Assembly: GCF_000764305.2 (NCBI RefSeq)
Contig: NW_025936295.1
Coordinates: 124,001 to 188,000 of the forward strand
Direction: 5' to 3'
DNA length: 64,000 nucleotides
Source: Hyalella azteca
Taxonomy: Eukaryota > Arthropoda > Malacostraca > Amphipoda > Hyalellidae
In this document: positions 1 through 10,851 of the stretch, piece after piece
How positions within the stretch are numbered: the first letter of the stretch is position 1
Layout: the number at the start of each line of letters is the position of its first letter
Position numbers and translations under genes: made by a program
Notes under the pieces: generated by a model
What the model saw: only the letters and a program-made list of their open reading frames with translations
Told to the model about the DNA's origin: nothing
The model's database searches: none

Positions 1-115
1 CAGAGACCAAGAGGCAGAGAGTTAGGTAAAGTATCATAGATGCTGATATCATTGATACCTACTACTCTCCAGTCTCGGGTATCCTGGTACTCTACTCATA
101 GAGGTAAATTAACTC

Positions 116-270
116 AAAAAATATAACTCAGTACTCACTGGCCACTGCAGTGAGTGACAGAGAGCGCATTTTCTTGTCAACAAAAACTTGAGGTCACGGA
201 CAGACAGACAGACGGACATGGCAAGCACAATAGTGCATTTATCCATAAATGGAAAATGCACTAAAAAGAA
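116..270 (-). mobile_element. (GTCY)n-bearing MITE-like element, copy 1 of 7
   Basis: This roughly 150-bp dispersed repeat recurs at 15.87, 30.17, 32.61, 48.48, 50.68 and 51.90 kb. Read in the sense direction it starts TTTTTAGCGCATTTTCTC, passes a GTGCTCGCCATGTCC core, a GTCT/GTCC microsatellite and a TTTTCGTCGACGAGAAAATGC block, and ends at CTCACTGCAGTGAGTACTGAG followed by TTATATTTTT. AGCGCATTTTCTC and GAGAAAATGCGCT form an internal inverted repeat, and CTCACTGCAGTGAG is a perfect palindrome. The layout recalls lepidopteran MITEs that carry hitchhiking (GTCY)n microsatellites. No protein is encoded. This copy is more diverged than the others. Confidence 0.75.
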
Positions 271-879
271 AAGTCTAAAAAAAGACAGCTTTTCCAATTG
301 CCATTATGGGCATTGGCCACCAATGGCAGTGGATAGTTCTAAGATAGTGCATACCGGTAGTCATTTTCAGACCAATCACGCATGTCTATTCTATCATTTG
401 CATGCAATCGCTAGACTGTGATTTATTTATTTGATAAAGATGCCATCCAGTCCCACTGTGCAGAGTGTGTGAGCATTGCAAGATCTTTGGCAACACTTCA
501 GCAGCAAAATTTATGCCTTCAGAAGATCTTGCCGGCAGGCGACAGTCAAGATTTAAATCCCTGTTAGGGTAACACTTAAAAGCTGAAGACGCCAAAGAAG
601 CTGATGTTGCTTAAGTGGCAAATTATTGATCGATGGAATGACGCAGCTGAAGGTCTTCAGCGCCTTCAGCTTTCAAGTGTGATGGTGAGTGTTGGTGACC
701 CCCCTTTTTTATGCATGATAATGCTGGTAAGTGCCAAGTGGTATTGGTATACACTATTCAGTATCCTGCCAGGAACCAGGATAGCAGGGTGCAGAAGGTG
801 GAAGCAGCGTCGTCAATATGAGGGTTTTCAAGCCCAAAGCGTCGCTGACCAGTGACCATTTTAAAGATGCGTCGCCGGG
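271..879. other. Non-coding flank with a dispersed repeat fragment
   Basis: No gene is supported here. The stretch around 490-540 (AGCAAAATTTATGCCTTCAG and following AGATCTTGCCGGC) reappears in inverted orientation near 3140-3175, so the satellite-bearing element at 880-2777 is flanked by inverted copies of an older dispersed repeat. The phrase around 712-730 (ATGATAATGCTGGTA) also recurs near 3999, 48.44 and 56.30 kb. Confidence 0.5.
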
Positions 880-1470
880 TACCGTCAACTGGGGCTACTC
901 GGGACAGATTTGAACAATTAGTTTTAAATAACAGTTAATAACTTCTTACGATGAAACATTTCATAAACAAGTTTAGTCTCATTTTATAGCTGATTGGCAG
1001 GGCTATCGAATGGCGTTGTCAAAAAAATTCCATATGCTATTCGTAAGGTGCCAGACGCAAAATAGAAATTGTCCCGAGTAGCCCCGTTGGTTGGGGCTAC
1101 TCAGGACAACGGGAATAAAACTTCATTTCAAAATATTTGAAGCATGCAGAGCGTACTCATCCATTACTAACAGTACTCTGAAGTCCTCTTTCATTGTAGA
1201 TGATGTAGAGGTAGAATAAATTACATTTTCTGTGATTTTTACTTGTTTTTCCTTTAATGATATGATATTGCCATATACATTTATTACCGTATTATTGATG
1301 TGACATTATCGTATTATTGATGTGATATTACCCTATCCATGAACATGCCATTGAGCATTTACAACAACCTTGTCCATTGCAAGCTTCATATCAGCAGCCT
1401 TATAACATTTTTTTCGTATCTGTAAGCTTACAGGAAGGCTTGTAATTTCACATCATTTTAATTGGGACTT

Positions 1471-1845
1471 CCCGTGATCATTAACTTCGCGTGGTCATTA
1501 ACTTCAAGTGATCATTAACTTTGCGTGGTCATTAACTTCGCGTGATCATTAACTTTGCGTGATCATTAACTTTGCGTGATCATTAACTTCCCGTGATCAT
1601 TAACGTGGCGTGATCATTAACTTCCCGTGATCATTAACTTCGCGTGATCATTAACTTCCCGTGATCATTAACTTCGCGTGATCATTAACTTCCCATGATC
1701 ATTAACTTCGCGTGATCATTAACTTCCCGTGATCATTAACTACACGTGATCATTAACTTCGCGTGATCATTAACTTCACGTGATCATTAACTTAGCGTGA
1801 TCATTAACTTCACGTGATCATTAACTTCGCGTGATCATTAACTTC
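1471..1845. repeat. 17-bp satellite array, truncated by the gap
   Basis: About 22 tandem copies of a 17-bp unit, consensus TTAACTTCGCGTGATCA, containing the palindrome TGATCA. In the distal half units with CTTCGCG alternate with units reading CTTCCCG or CTTCACG, giving a 34-bp higher-order period. The array runs directly into the N gap, so its true length is unknown. Confidence 0.95.
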
Positions 1846-2489
1846 NNNNNNNNNNNNNNNNNNNNNNNNNNNNNNNNNNNNNNNNNNNNNNNNNNNNNNN
1901 NNNNNNNNNNNNNNNNNNNNNNNNNNNNNNNNNNNNNNNNNNNNNNNNNNNNNNNNNNNNNNNNNNNNNNNNNNNNNNNNNNNNNNNNNNNNNNNNNNNN
2001 NNNNNNNNNNNNNNNNNNNNNNNNNNNNNNNNNNNNNNNNNNNNNNNNNNNNNNNNNNNNNNNNNNNNNNNNNNNNNNNNNNNNNNNNNNNNNNNNNNNN
2101 NNNNNNNNNNNNNNNNNNNNNNNNNNNNNNNNNNNNNNNNNNNNNNNNNNNNNNNNNNNNNNNNNNNNNNNNNNNNNNNNNNNNNNNNNNNNNNNNNNNN
2201 NNNNNNNNNNNNNNNNNNNNNNNNNNNNNNNNNNNNNNNNNNNNNNNNNNNNNNNNNNNNNNNNNNNNNNNNNNNNNNNNNNNNNNNNNNNNNNNNNNNN
2301 NNNNNNNNNNNNNNNNNNNNNNNNNNNNNNNNNNNNNNNNNNNNNNNNNNNNNNNNNNNNNNNNNNNNNNNNNNNNNNNNNNNNNNNNNNNNNNNNNNNN
2401 NNNNNNNNNNNNNNNNNNNNNNNNNNNNNNNNNNNNNNNNNNNNNNNNNNNNNNNNNNNNNNNNNNNNNNNNNNNNNNNNNNNNNNNNN
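1846..2489. other. Assembly gap (644 N)
   Basis: A run of 644 unknown bases directly after the satellite. The array probably caused the assembler to stop. No coding statement can be made across it. Confidence 0.99.
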
Positions 2490-2777
2490 AAGTAAAATTT
2501 TTTAATACGGCAAATATTTTTTTGCTACATACCTTAGCAGTTGTAACTTTACAAAACATAGTTTTTCACCATTTTTTTCAGGAATTTTTCAAAGCAAGTA
2601 AATGTAGTATTTTTCAACTTCCTTTATACTAGATAGATAGGAAAAATAGTTACGTTTACACCACTATTTTTAGTTTAGCGATATTCCAATTAGTTTTGCT
2701 ACTACAACAGTTTTACGCCGTGTCATAGGCCTGTGCCGAGTAGCCCCGCCTGTCCCGAGTAGCCCCAGTTGACGGTA

Positions 2778-3816
2778 ATTTTTAATGAAACGCCATTTAT
2801 TCTGAGTAATGAAAAACTATTTACAAGCCACAAACTTATTTACAAGGTTGCATGCAGTGCCATGCACGTGTTACCCCCATATAACTAATTTTACCCTAAA
2901 AACAGTCCGATTGTACAGCAAGTGTCAACTGAACATGTGATGATGCAGTCTGACTGCTCTAATGTGACTGCAACTACATTTTGTTTACATTTTTTTGGCG
3001 GGAACTCATCGCAACCAATTTCCAGACAAGCTTTACTGCATCCTGATCCATCCAGCGTACAGGAAACCTTACTTTTTTCTAAATAGTTGGCCAAAGACTG
3101 ACAAATATATTAAATGCAAGAATTACAATCTAAATGTGTCGGCAAGATCTTCTGAAGGCGTAAATTTTGCTACTGATGCGTCACCACTCACCAAAGATCC
3201 TGCAATATTCATCCGACATCCACTCTCTGCACAGTGGCTAGGATACATACTTTGCTCAGTTTGGAGTGCTTATAGGACTCAAAAGTGAACTTGAGCCTTT
3301 GAGGGAGAGTCTAAATTCTAAAAACTCTCTGCTTTGCCACTATCCTTAGTGCTAGCCTAATCCTATGCCCTCTATTACTAGTCTGTCAATTAGATTAGTC
3401 TATCTGTAAAAAGTTTTCTATGAGTATGAGTTATTCCAGACTCCAGAGTAGGGTAAACGCGGTATATTCCAACACATTAAGGACGCATCGAGAAATGAAA
3501 AACTATAAAAAAAAAAGTATGCGTTACGTAAGTTCTGTTGCCTTCACATGACTCAAAACACTTCACTACGCGTCAGCAACGATGAAACGTCACAAAATGT
3601 TGCCATATTTATTAAAAAGCCTTTAGGATGGAAACCTACCAAATCCCTATATTCCGTCACTTTGTGTGGCAATATTCGACACGTGGTGAGTCGTATTGCA
3701 TCAGCGCTTCAAATTTAACTGATACGTATTGCCGACATCCACGTGTTCGAATTCCGTTTGCTGTGTGAGCTGTATTGGGAAGTAGTGGTTAGTGTCCCCA
3801 GGTTCCTGGGCCTGGT
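2778..3816. other. Non-coding, repeat-derived sequence
   Basis: No gene is seen. 3120-3330 contains diverged dispersed repeats: the inverted partner of the 490-540 fragment, and a CTTATAGGACTCAAAAGTGAAC block that recurs at 4036. Confidence 0.4.
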
Positions 3817-4245
3817 GTGGGACTATCTGCCCTGGAGTGGGGCTATCTGCCCTGGAGTGGGGCTGGCTGCGTTGGACTCTGGAGTGGGGCTGGCTGCCCT
3901 GGAGTGGGGCTATCCATAGTGGCAAACCAGAGCTTTTTTTGGAATCAGTTCATTTTTAATTTTCCCAAAACTCAAGATTTAAACCAATTTCTTAAGTATG
4001 ATAATGCTGGTATCCATGATACTTTACTGGTCTACTTATAGGACTCAAAAATGAACTTGAGGGAGAGTCTAAAAAATTCTCTGCTCTGCCACTATGGGGC
4101 TATCTCAGGGGTAACACTCAAAAGCTGAAGACTGACCCTTATCTCAGTATCTGCCCTGGAGTGGGGCTGTCTGCCCTGGAGCAGGGCTATCTGCCCTGGA
4201 GTGGGGCTATCTGCCCTGGAGTTGGGCTGGCTGCCCTGGAGGCTG
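3817..4245. repeat. 20-bp minisatellite in two arrays
   Basis: Tandem copies of CTGCCCTGGAGTGGGGCTAT occupy about 3817-3922 and 4147-4245. They are separated by some 220 bp of unrelated AT-rich sequence that includes the TAGGACTCAAAAATGAACTT dispersed block. The array is open in one reading frame, but only because of its period and composition; it is not treated as a gene. Confidence 0.85.
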
Positions 4246-5268
4246 GAGACTCCCAACTCCCTCCTGAGTCCTGACTAGTGTCTAGTGTCTACTGACCTAC
4301 TGTCTGTCCAGTCTAGTGACTTAACTCTGAGTAGGTAAACTGACTTTAAATGTACATAGTCAAAAATTGAAATTCTCCTTTGCATATCCTCAGAGTTTCC
4401 TTAACCAAAACTGTCCCAAAAGTTCCCCTTAAGTAAATTGTGCATTTAATACATCTTGATGATTTGATCTTAGGTTAGTTTCAACTTTTCAAGCTCGTGT
4501 CTTCAGGTGTCTTTCTCGGAAGACGCTGAAGATTCTTCTTTTCCGATTTCCGGGTGTCCACGCTGGGTGGACTTAAAGCCACAGGACAACCGCAAGGATG
4601 ACCGTTGGGCCTGAGAGCTGCTGCAGTGACGCTGATGAGCAGAACACATAACGAACAAAGGATCCATCAAATGCGGCGGAGCATTGGATGATTCCGTAAT
4701 TTTGAGAGCGTGAATATAATAGGATATCACTATATATAACACTTGCGAAATAAAGACTTTAATCTTTCATAATAAAATAACTCAAGGCCCTCGACTTGTA
4801 TCGTTCAAATAAGATGTACTCATTGTTTGCTTCTACATGTTTACCGATCATATGTAATATGTTACATGCATGATGATTGATGCATAACGATCAAATGTGT
4901 TCGAAATGTTTTAGTTTTTTCTTAAAATTGCTGTGAATAATTTTTAATTTAACTTTTTGTTAAAATTCGAGTGTGAACTTTTAATTTTTTAACATAATCA
5001 GCGTTAGACGCCAGTAAAAGAGCTTCTATGCAGCCTGTATGACCGATTTAAAGGTCGTGACAGGTCAGCACGCACCCAATTCCATATAATATCTCAAGTC
5101 ACATCTCCTGCAACCTTTCGATTGCGTTAGGATTCAGATGTTTAACGACCGAATCGACACTGTAACTTGGGCACGTAATTACTAAGGTGTAATATTGCCG
5201 AGAGCCTATTGTACCTCCTGGACAAAAACGCGGCCTGTCTCACGGCCGTGCCTCAAGAAATTAATCGT
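4246..5268. other. Intergenic sequence, no gene seen
   Basis: AT-rich sequence with only short uncoded reading frames. I see no convincing splice-site pair with codon bias, RNA gene or element end. Confidence 0.4.
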
Positions 5269-6335
5269 ACATGGAATATCTTCCAAACTACTAAACCGAC
5301 TTGAATGAAGCTTGGTATATAGATTCTTGACCACCTAAAGGTGATGTCTAGCCCTTGTCCAGGAGGTGCCTATTGTACACTTTTTCCGGCCGGTCCTACC
5401 GCCAGTCTCCAAGGTTCAGTGAGCCAAAGATATCTCCCAAACAAATGAAGCTCGAATAAAATTTGCACACGTGTTCAATAGAACCTAACTGTAATGAATA
5501 GGTTGTGATCATTTTTTCTATTCTGCCTTCGTTTCTAAGTTGTACGGTCATTCAGTCCAGAAGTCACAGTGAGCCTAATCACATACCTTCTTCCCTATTT
5601 TACAGGTTTGAGCGAAACTTAGAATATGCATTCCGAAACAAAAAATCATGATGTTTAGGTCGTGCAAAGTTTTTCGATATATCCTTCGATCGCGAGTTAT
5701 ACGACTAGACGGAGAAGCGAACGGCATTTTTGTGGCTTATTTTTCAATTTACAGTGATTGTAAAATATCTCCCAACTTAATGAACGCAGCTCGATGAAAC
5801 TTTGCACATGCATCCATTAGCCCATAACGGTGCTGTTGCAATCATATTCTGGATTTCGCCTTCGTTTCCAAGTTATTACGATCATATACAGTTCAAAATT
5901 TGCAGTGAGCTTTTATCCTACTGCACAGATTTAAATATATCTTTTATCCTACTGTACAGATTTGAACAAAATTTGGAACGAAATATTACGTTGCCGATTT
6001 TGCGGCCGATTTTCAATTTGCAGTGACTTTAAAATATCTCTCAAATTAACTAACGAAGCTAGATGAAACAGCATACTTGCTCAGTTGGACCTAACGGTTA
6101 TGTTTAGGTCATGATCATTTTTTTTATTTCTTCTCCGTTTCTAACTTATACAGATATTAGGCTTTACTTCGACATATTATGCCCACTGCGAATTTTGTAC
6201 CGTAGGACCGTATAACTCGCAAACGAAGGCGACCTCAAAAAAAAATGGTCGCGACCTAAAACCAAAACATCACCGTTGGGTCCTATTGAACATGTGTATA
6301 AAATTTCATTGAGCTGCGTTATCTCTCACTGTTTT
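5269..6335. repeat. Degenerate tandem/inverted repeat, units of about 270-330 bp
   Basis: Units begin near 5429, 5766 and 6033 with variants of ATATCTCCCAAACTAATGAA. They share a downstream GAACCTAACGGTTATG-like segment and a CTTCGTTTCTAAGTTATACG-like segment. An inverted partial unit lies at about 6200-6335 (GTATAACTCGCAAACGAAGG...CATCACCGTTGGGTCC). A more diverged unit may start near 5269. No coding potential is supported. Confidence 0.65.
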
Positions 6336-6966
6336 ACGTCAGAGACTCGATTCCGCTCGTATGTTTTGCAAAATATATTTCCATTCACGAATTGCGACAC
6401 ACAAAATTTTCACCTCGTTTTAGTTGAAGTTGGAGTTACATCTGTAAAGGTGGATCCACTGGGTAATTTGAAACAATGGTTGAACTAATAACAATTATTT
6501 GAAACCATTTAGTCTCAGAATGAAGGATGTTGTAGTATATATAATATTTAGAAGTCTAAAAAACTACACGCAATTCACATTTTCAAATTTTAAACTCAAT
6601 AATTATTTTAAGTACTAAATCTTTTTTCTTATATTGTGATTCGTTAAAGCAGCGTGCAAAGCTGAATTTTCCGCCAAATTAAAATAAAAAATGAGCGGCT
6701 GTTACCAAGCAAAATCTGCCGAGAAATAATTTCAATTAAGATATCGATAATATAGTCTTGGAACTCTAAATCGTCGATGCCTAATTAAAGGCAGACAAAG
6801 GTAAAAAATTGATTTATCCATGCCTTATTCGTTCTAGTTATGCACAAATTCCGAATCAATATTACATATTATATTCCGTTATAATGCTCTATAAACATTT
6901 TCCGTTTATATGGTTCGCAGTCGATTTAAATCGCTGAACATTGAACATAAATGCGAACATATTCAT
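6336..6966. other. 3' flank of the first crustin
   Basis: AT-rich sequence without a recognisable gene. It should contain the 3' untranslated region of the crustin at 6967, but I see no convincing canonical polyadenylation signal close to the stop codon. Confidence 0.35.
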
Positions 6967-7451
6967 TTAACCCTTAGTATTGAGCAGAAACTCGGGAGGT
7001 TTGCACACGAAGTGAGTGAGACACACATCATAACAACACTTGTCAGCCCCAGGGCAGTTGATGTCAACTTTACATGGGTTAGGAGGTCCAAAAATTCTTG
7101 GGCACACTGGCCGAACCGGAGGACAGAGACCTGGCTTGACCGGCGAAACAGTTGTAGTCGTTGAAGTTGTTGGCCATCCTGTAGGACAGCAATAATATTT
7201 AAAGTCTGGTGTTCTACACCAATACCGACAGGATCTTATCGCCGGGACCCAAATCGCACGTGTAGGAGGTTGAGTTGTAAATTGGTATGAAGCGTGGCCG
7301 TGGCGAATAAGATTTGGATCTGATGCTAATACAGCAGCGGGTACGACGTCTCCAGTCGAGGCGACGGCAGAGGGAAGATCAGATGACAGAACCAACGGAA
7401 AAAGAGACAGAACTCCCCAGAGCACGAGCCCCACACGCAGGTTGTCCATTT
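6967..7451 (-). CDS. Crustin-like WAP-domain protein, starts in exon 2
   Basis: Predicted secreted antimicrobial-type protein of 160 residues. It has an N-terminal signal peptide (MDNLRVGLVLWGVLSLFPLV), a short variable region, then a cysteine-rich module with 12 cysteines. The last eight form a WAP four-disulfide core (C at GLC, PVC, NPC, INC, KCC, DVC, FVC). A Thr/Ser/Pro stretch (STTTTVSP) sits between the CC pair and the WAP core. The coding exon begins at 7451 after a TTTTCATACAG acceptor, and the ATG lies two bases inside it at 7449. The upstream exon (about 7859-7918) follows a TATA box and ends AAG|GTAACT, the position where the sister genes have ATG|GT. The start has therefore moved into exon 2. 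Protease-inhibitory or bactericidal activity is family knowledge, not seen here. Confidence 0.88.
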
Positions 7452-7858
7452 CTGTATGAAAATAGAAAACTTAAAATTATTTCATCGAACTCACCATTCA
7501 TTAATATGAATATCAGGAACTTCGAGTAATAATAATTAATTAAAGCGAAATTGGTTTAATGTTATATTTTTTATCATCAATGATATTATTCATAAGTGGA
7601 TGTATAAATACGAAATATTTCGCAATATTAAGTTCTCCGGTGCGTGCAAAAATATAAATAAAATACATTTGCCAGACCTTTGAATTTCATGACTTTATAG
7701 TCTAATTTTAGAATTAATCTCAATTTTTAAAATATTTTATCAATGAAAGATGAAATATTTCTTTTGATGAAAAATTCTTCTTAAATCTTACCTAGAAACT
7801 GTGTGTGCAAGCCTACCAGGAATTTTCACATGAACGTTATTCAAGAGCATATAGTTAC

Positions 7859-7918
7859 CTTAAACTGTAATTTCACAGATAGGATCACCGCAACTCAGGT
7901 TGATATCTTGACAATTCT
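7859..7918 (-). other. Non-coding first exon of the 7-kb crustin
   Basis: Inferred exon between a TATA box (7944-7951) and a good donor, AG|GTAACT, with exon end at 7859. It has no start codon in frame with the protein. Its distance from the TATA box matches the first exons of the other crustins, which end exactly in ATG. The transcription start position is estimated, not observed. Confidence 0.55.
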
Positions 7919-7943
7919 GCTGAAGATCAAGCAATGATGCAGC

Positions 7944-7951
7944 ATTATATA
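7944..7951 (-). promoter_or_regulatory. TATA box of the 7-kb crustin
   Basis: TATATAAT on the minus strand, about 90 bp upstream of the inferred exon 1 donor. Spacing is similar to the other crustin promoters in the window. Confidence 0.55.
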
Positions 7952-8093
7952 GGAAATCTATGGAAAATACGCAGGTAAATTCCCAAATTAGGATCCATTG
8001 TGATGTTAGCAGATGATTAGGAAGTCGTATAATGATCAGGCTCGATTCCAGCAACTCCTTTTGTGAAGTATAGTTCCGTCCGGCCTTAGGCAT

Positions 8094-8675
8094 TCAATAC
8101 ATCTTCCTGTTCGAGCGCACAGATCTGTAGCGTGCAAGTTTAAACAACTTGTCTTCACTGACTTATACGGTTTAAAATAATACGGTGAACTGGTAAACGA
8201 CTTATTCGGTTATGATTTATATGACGATATGGCAAACGACTGATTTCATTTTTTAAATAAAATTTTCGATAAATATAGTCATTAATATTTCTTATATCTT
8301 TTTCTCATCGACTAGCTAGCTATTGTGTGTTCTTTTCTCAATGTAGATTCATTGGAAATGAGTTTGAAACTGAATATAGGTCAAGGCGTTCTCACATAAA
8401 GTTTAATTCTAACTGCGCTTGTAAGCATAAACGAGTATGATGAATTTAACAGAAGCAATCCAATCTTGTATCGCCACTAAAACGAAGAAAACACCAATAC
8501 TTTTCTTTTATTCTTCCGACTACGCTGCCCGTGGACAGAATTATGAAATTTATACTAATGATGAGCCAAGTTTTATTCATTTAGCAACGAATGACATTCT
8601 ATAATTTTTGTCATACATTTTTATACGTTCACCTAAGGAAAATGATGAGACCAAGTACAGTGAATTTTCATTCAT
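8094..8675. other. Intergenic between two crustins
   Basis: No gene seen. It holds the distal promoter region of the 7-kb crustin and the sequence beyond the polyadenylation signal of the 9-kb crustin. Confidence 0.4.
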
Positions 8676-8681
8676 TTTATT
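8676..8681 (-). terminator. Polyadenylation signal of the 9-kb crustin
   Basis: AATAAA on the minus strand, about 105 bp after the stop codon of the crustin at 8785. A second AATAAA lies near 8572. Confidence 0.6.
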
Positions 8682-8784
8682 AGAAGTCATTGAGGTCTCA
8701 TGCACGCAAATCCTGTGGTTGTCACGACAAAAAGGTATAAGTTCCTCCTCGATCATCCTTGAATTTAGCCATCATGGTTAAAAT

Positions 8785-9558
8785 TTATTTGTACGGATGG
8801 GGTGGCTTGCAGACTCTCTCCTTAAGGCAATTATCGAAGCAGCATTTGTCGACACCGAAGCATTCGAAGTCGGTGATGCACAATTTCGGTGCGTTGATCC
8901 TGGGGCATGTAGGTCTCACAGGGGGGCATTCGCCAGGCTTAGGGCCATTGGTTGGGCAACAGACATATTTACCGGTTGGGGATTTGCAGAAATGCTTGCA
9001 GCCCCCAGCACCCAAGTCGCCACCAAAGTCACCACCAAGTCCCAAGTCGTCGTAGTCGCCTCCGATCGGACCAATTCCTCCACCGAAACCGCCGCCGCCA
9101 AGAGGTCCGCCGCCTACAAGAGGTCCTCCACCAATGGGACCAACGCCTCCTCCTATAGGTCCTGGTCCTGGGCCCAACGGTTTTTTGCCGCCGCCGAATA
9201 GTCCTCCTAGGCCACCACCTCCAAAAATTCTTTCTTTTGGAGCCTCGTCAGCCGCATACACGAGAAGTGCCAACGACAAGCAAAATGCAAGCCGAATCTG
9301 AGGAAAGGAGGATGTGAAAGTTACTGAACTCAAAATCATATTATCATAGTATACATTTTAGATTTTATTGTTCAACACTCAAAATATATCTTATCATCTT
9401 GTGGTGCAACAACTGCAGCATCAATGTTAACTCCCATTCTAATAAATAAACACTTATATATTCCAAAATAACATCCATACTGAAAAAAATTAGGATTTAT
9501 TTTATGACTTTCCCCTGAGAAAATGTGTATCCGAACGAACATTAAATTCACTCACCAT
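8785..9558 (-). CDS. Glycine-rich (type II) crustin
   Basis: Complete two-exon gene. Exon 1 ends in the start codon itself (9558-9556), followed by GTGAGT. Exon 2 runs 9297-8785 after a CCTTTCCTCAG acceptor and ends with TAA. The product is 171 residues: signal peptide MIRLAFCLSLALLVYAADEA, a Gly/Pro-rich region of about 80 residues (GGGL, GPIGGG, GGGPLGG repeats), then a 12-cysteine region with a C-terminal WAP core (GVDKCCFDNCLKERVC). That is the architecture of type II crustins, secreted antimicrobial proteins of crustacean haemocytes. In the single-exon reading upstream residues MILSSVTFTSSFPQ would be intron, so the spliced start is preferred. Neighbours are other crustins in the same orientation. 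Confidence is high for family, moderate for exact 5' end. Confidence 0.92.
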
Positions 9559-9631
9559 GGTTGCTGAAGACTTTCAACACTATAAGGATCGGCAGCAAGG
9601 ACCCCAATATAATCCTGAGATAAGGCATAGG

Positions 9632-9640
9632 CTTTAAGTA
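9632..9640 (-). promoter_or_regulatory. TATA-like element of the 9-kb crustin
   Basis: ACTTAAAGC on the minus strand, 74-82 bp upstream of the start codon. That matches the TATA-to-ATG distance of the other crustins (about 80 bp). The motif itself is weak. Confidence 0.4.
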
Positions 9641-10681
9641 GTCAGGCTACGTGGGATTTCCATTGATACGTGGGATTTCCATTCGCAACATCCATCAGGA
9701 TGTTGCGCCCCAGCAGCCACTTGTTTACGACGGTCCTACGCGAAAACAACCCAGGGATAAAAACAACTTCTACTGATGAACTGAGGAAATTATTTGTTGT
9801 TTGCCTGGTTAATTAGTTTTATTTTCATTCGTTTACAGGATAGTCGAAATAAAATTTGTGATGTGACGTTGACTCCAGTTTTTTGACAATTGCGCTTGGG
9901 ACTGCAGATTATTGCAGGAATTCCTAACAGAAGCAAAATTTAGTTCGAACCCATAGAAGAACGACTAATTTTCAAATTTTGTTTTTAGCTCAATAGTTTA
10001 AATAGAAGCAGCCTGTTTTCTGACAAAGTGTCTATTTAGACTACACTGCAATACATTTCGACTCTCTGCTTTTGTCTTTTTTAAGATTCACGATTTCATA
10101 ATGGCACTCACTTTCTAGATTGAAATTCACGTTGGTAATGATAGGAAAGAAGCATAGTTCGATAATTAGTCTCAATATAGGCTAGTACGTTTTTTTCTAT
10201 TTGAAAAATGAATTAATCGAATGACGGTTATTATAAATTTGTCACATCCCATATTTTTCAGTCGATTTCATAATTAATTTTTTTCTTTTGTAAAAGAAAC
10301 GCGTAGTTACTCATTTATCTGTGTCAAAAATTTAAGATAATAAATTCTTGTACGTATAAACGTGTCGGCTCAACAACTTAAATTTTAAAACTCAAACCAA
10401 GTACACATGCAGCTAATAACCTATATAACGACAGCTCTGTTTTCGCTGCCCCTGTATAATCTTGCTGCGAAATATAGGGCAACGTGGGGCAGCGCGCCCC
10501 CCACTTTTTTTAAACCAAATTTTTTATGAAGTTTTAATTGATACGAGGTGGTTCTTTGTTTTGTTTACAGGTGCAACTAATGAGGAATGTATGATGTGAA
10601 TTAGACGCCTATAGAGTTATTCAATTTTTAATGAAACGCTATTTTGTAAAAAGTGTCAAAATGGGCCCATTGCCCCACCCC
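9641..10681. other. Intergenic; possible transposon fragment next to the adapter
   Basis: No gene seen. A direct repeat ACGTGGGATTTCCATT occurs at about 9650-9680. From about 10476 (GGGCAACGTGGGGCAG) to 10680 (GGGCCCATTGCCCCACCCC) the two ends are loosely inverted and G-rich, which suggests a small transposon. Its segment AATTTTTAATGAAACGC also occurs just outside the 880-2777 element. Confidence 0.35.
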
Positions 10682-10719
10682 CTGTCTCTTATACACATCT
10701 AGATGTGTATAAGAGACAG
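10682..10719. other. Nextera mate-pair junction adapter left in the assembly
   Basis: Positions 10682-10700 read CTGTCTCTTATACACATCT and 10701-10719 are its exact reverse complement. This 38-bp head-to-head pair of Tn5 mosaic ends is the circularisation junction of Illumina Nextera mate-pair libraries. It is not native DNA. Bases on either side came from the two ends of a circularised fragment and may be kilobases apart or inverted in the real genome. Confidence 0.97.
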
Positions 10720-10801
10720 CATTGTAATACTATTGTATGAAACAATTATGGGCATATCATTTGTTGATGCCACTAAAACAACAGCATTTTCATAGTGTAG
10801 G

Positions 10802-10851
10802 CGATCGCCTCTGCTAGCAGAGGCTGGACATAGGCTATGCATGTCCTGTGT
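10802..10851. repeat. Cluster of short palindromes
   Basis: GCGATCGC is followed directly by the perfect 16-bp palindrome CCTCTGCTAGCAGAGG and then by GGACATAGGCTATGCATGTCC, a near-palindrome. The function is unknown. The site lies about 80 bp from the adapter junction. Confidence 0.5.

Larger units (their letters stand above)
880..2777. mobile_element. TIR element with TA target duplication, carrying a satellite
   Basis: The ends are inverted copies of a 26-bp sequence beginning CCGTCAACTGGGGCTACTCG and continuing GGACAG. The left copy follows a TA at 880-881 and the right copy precedes a TA at 2776-2777, which gives a TA target duplication as in Tc1/mariner-type elements. A second pair of the same terminal sequence lies inside the left end at about 1070-1107, as a palindrome (CCCGAGTAGCCCC, spacer, GGGGCTACTC). 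The interior holds a 17-bp satellite and an assembly gap, so any transposase is unseen; it is probably non-autonomous. Superfamily assignment rests only on the TA duplication. Confidence 0.65.

Noticed and set aside
1471..1845. CRISPR-like regular repeat
   Set aside because: Units are contiguous 17-bp satellite copies without spacers, in a eukaryotic genome.
1810..2559. Long open frames across the N run on both strands
   Set aside because: They are made of unknown bases plus satellite; nothing is encoded.
7860..8093. 77-codon minus-strand frame upstream of the 7-kb crustin
   Set aside because: It spans the TATA box and first exon of the crustin, so it is promoter/untranslated sequence rather than a gene.
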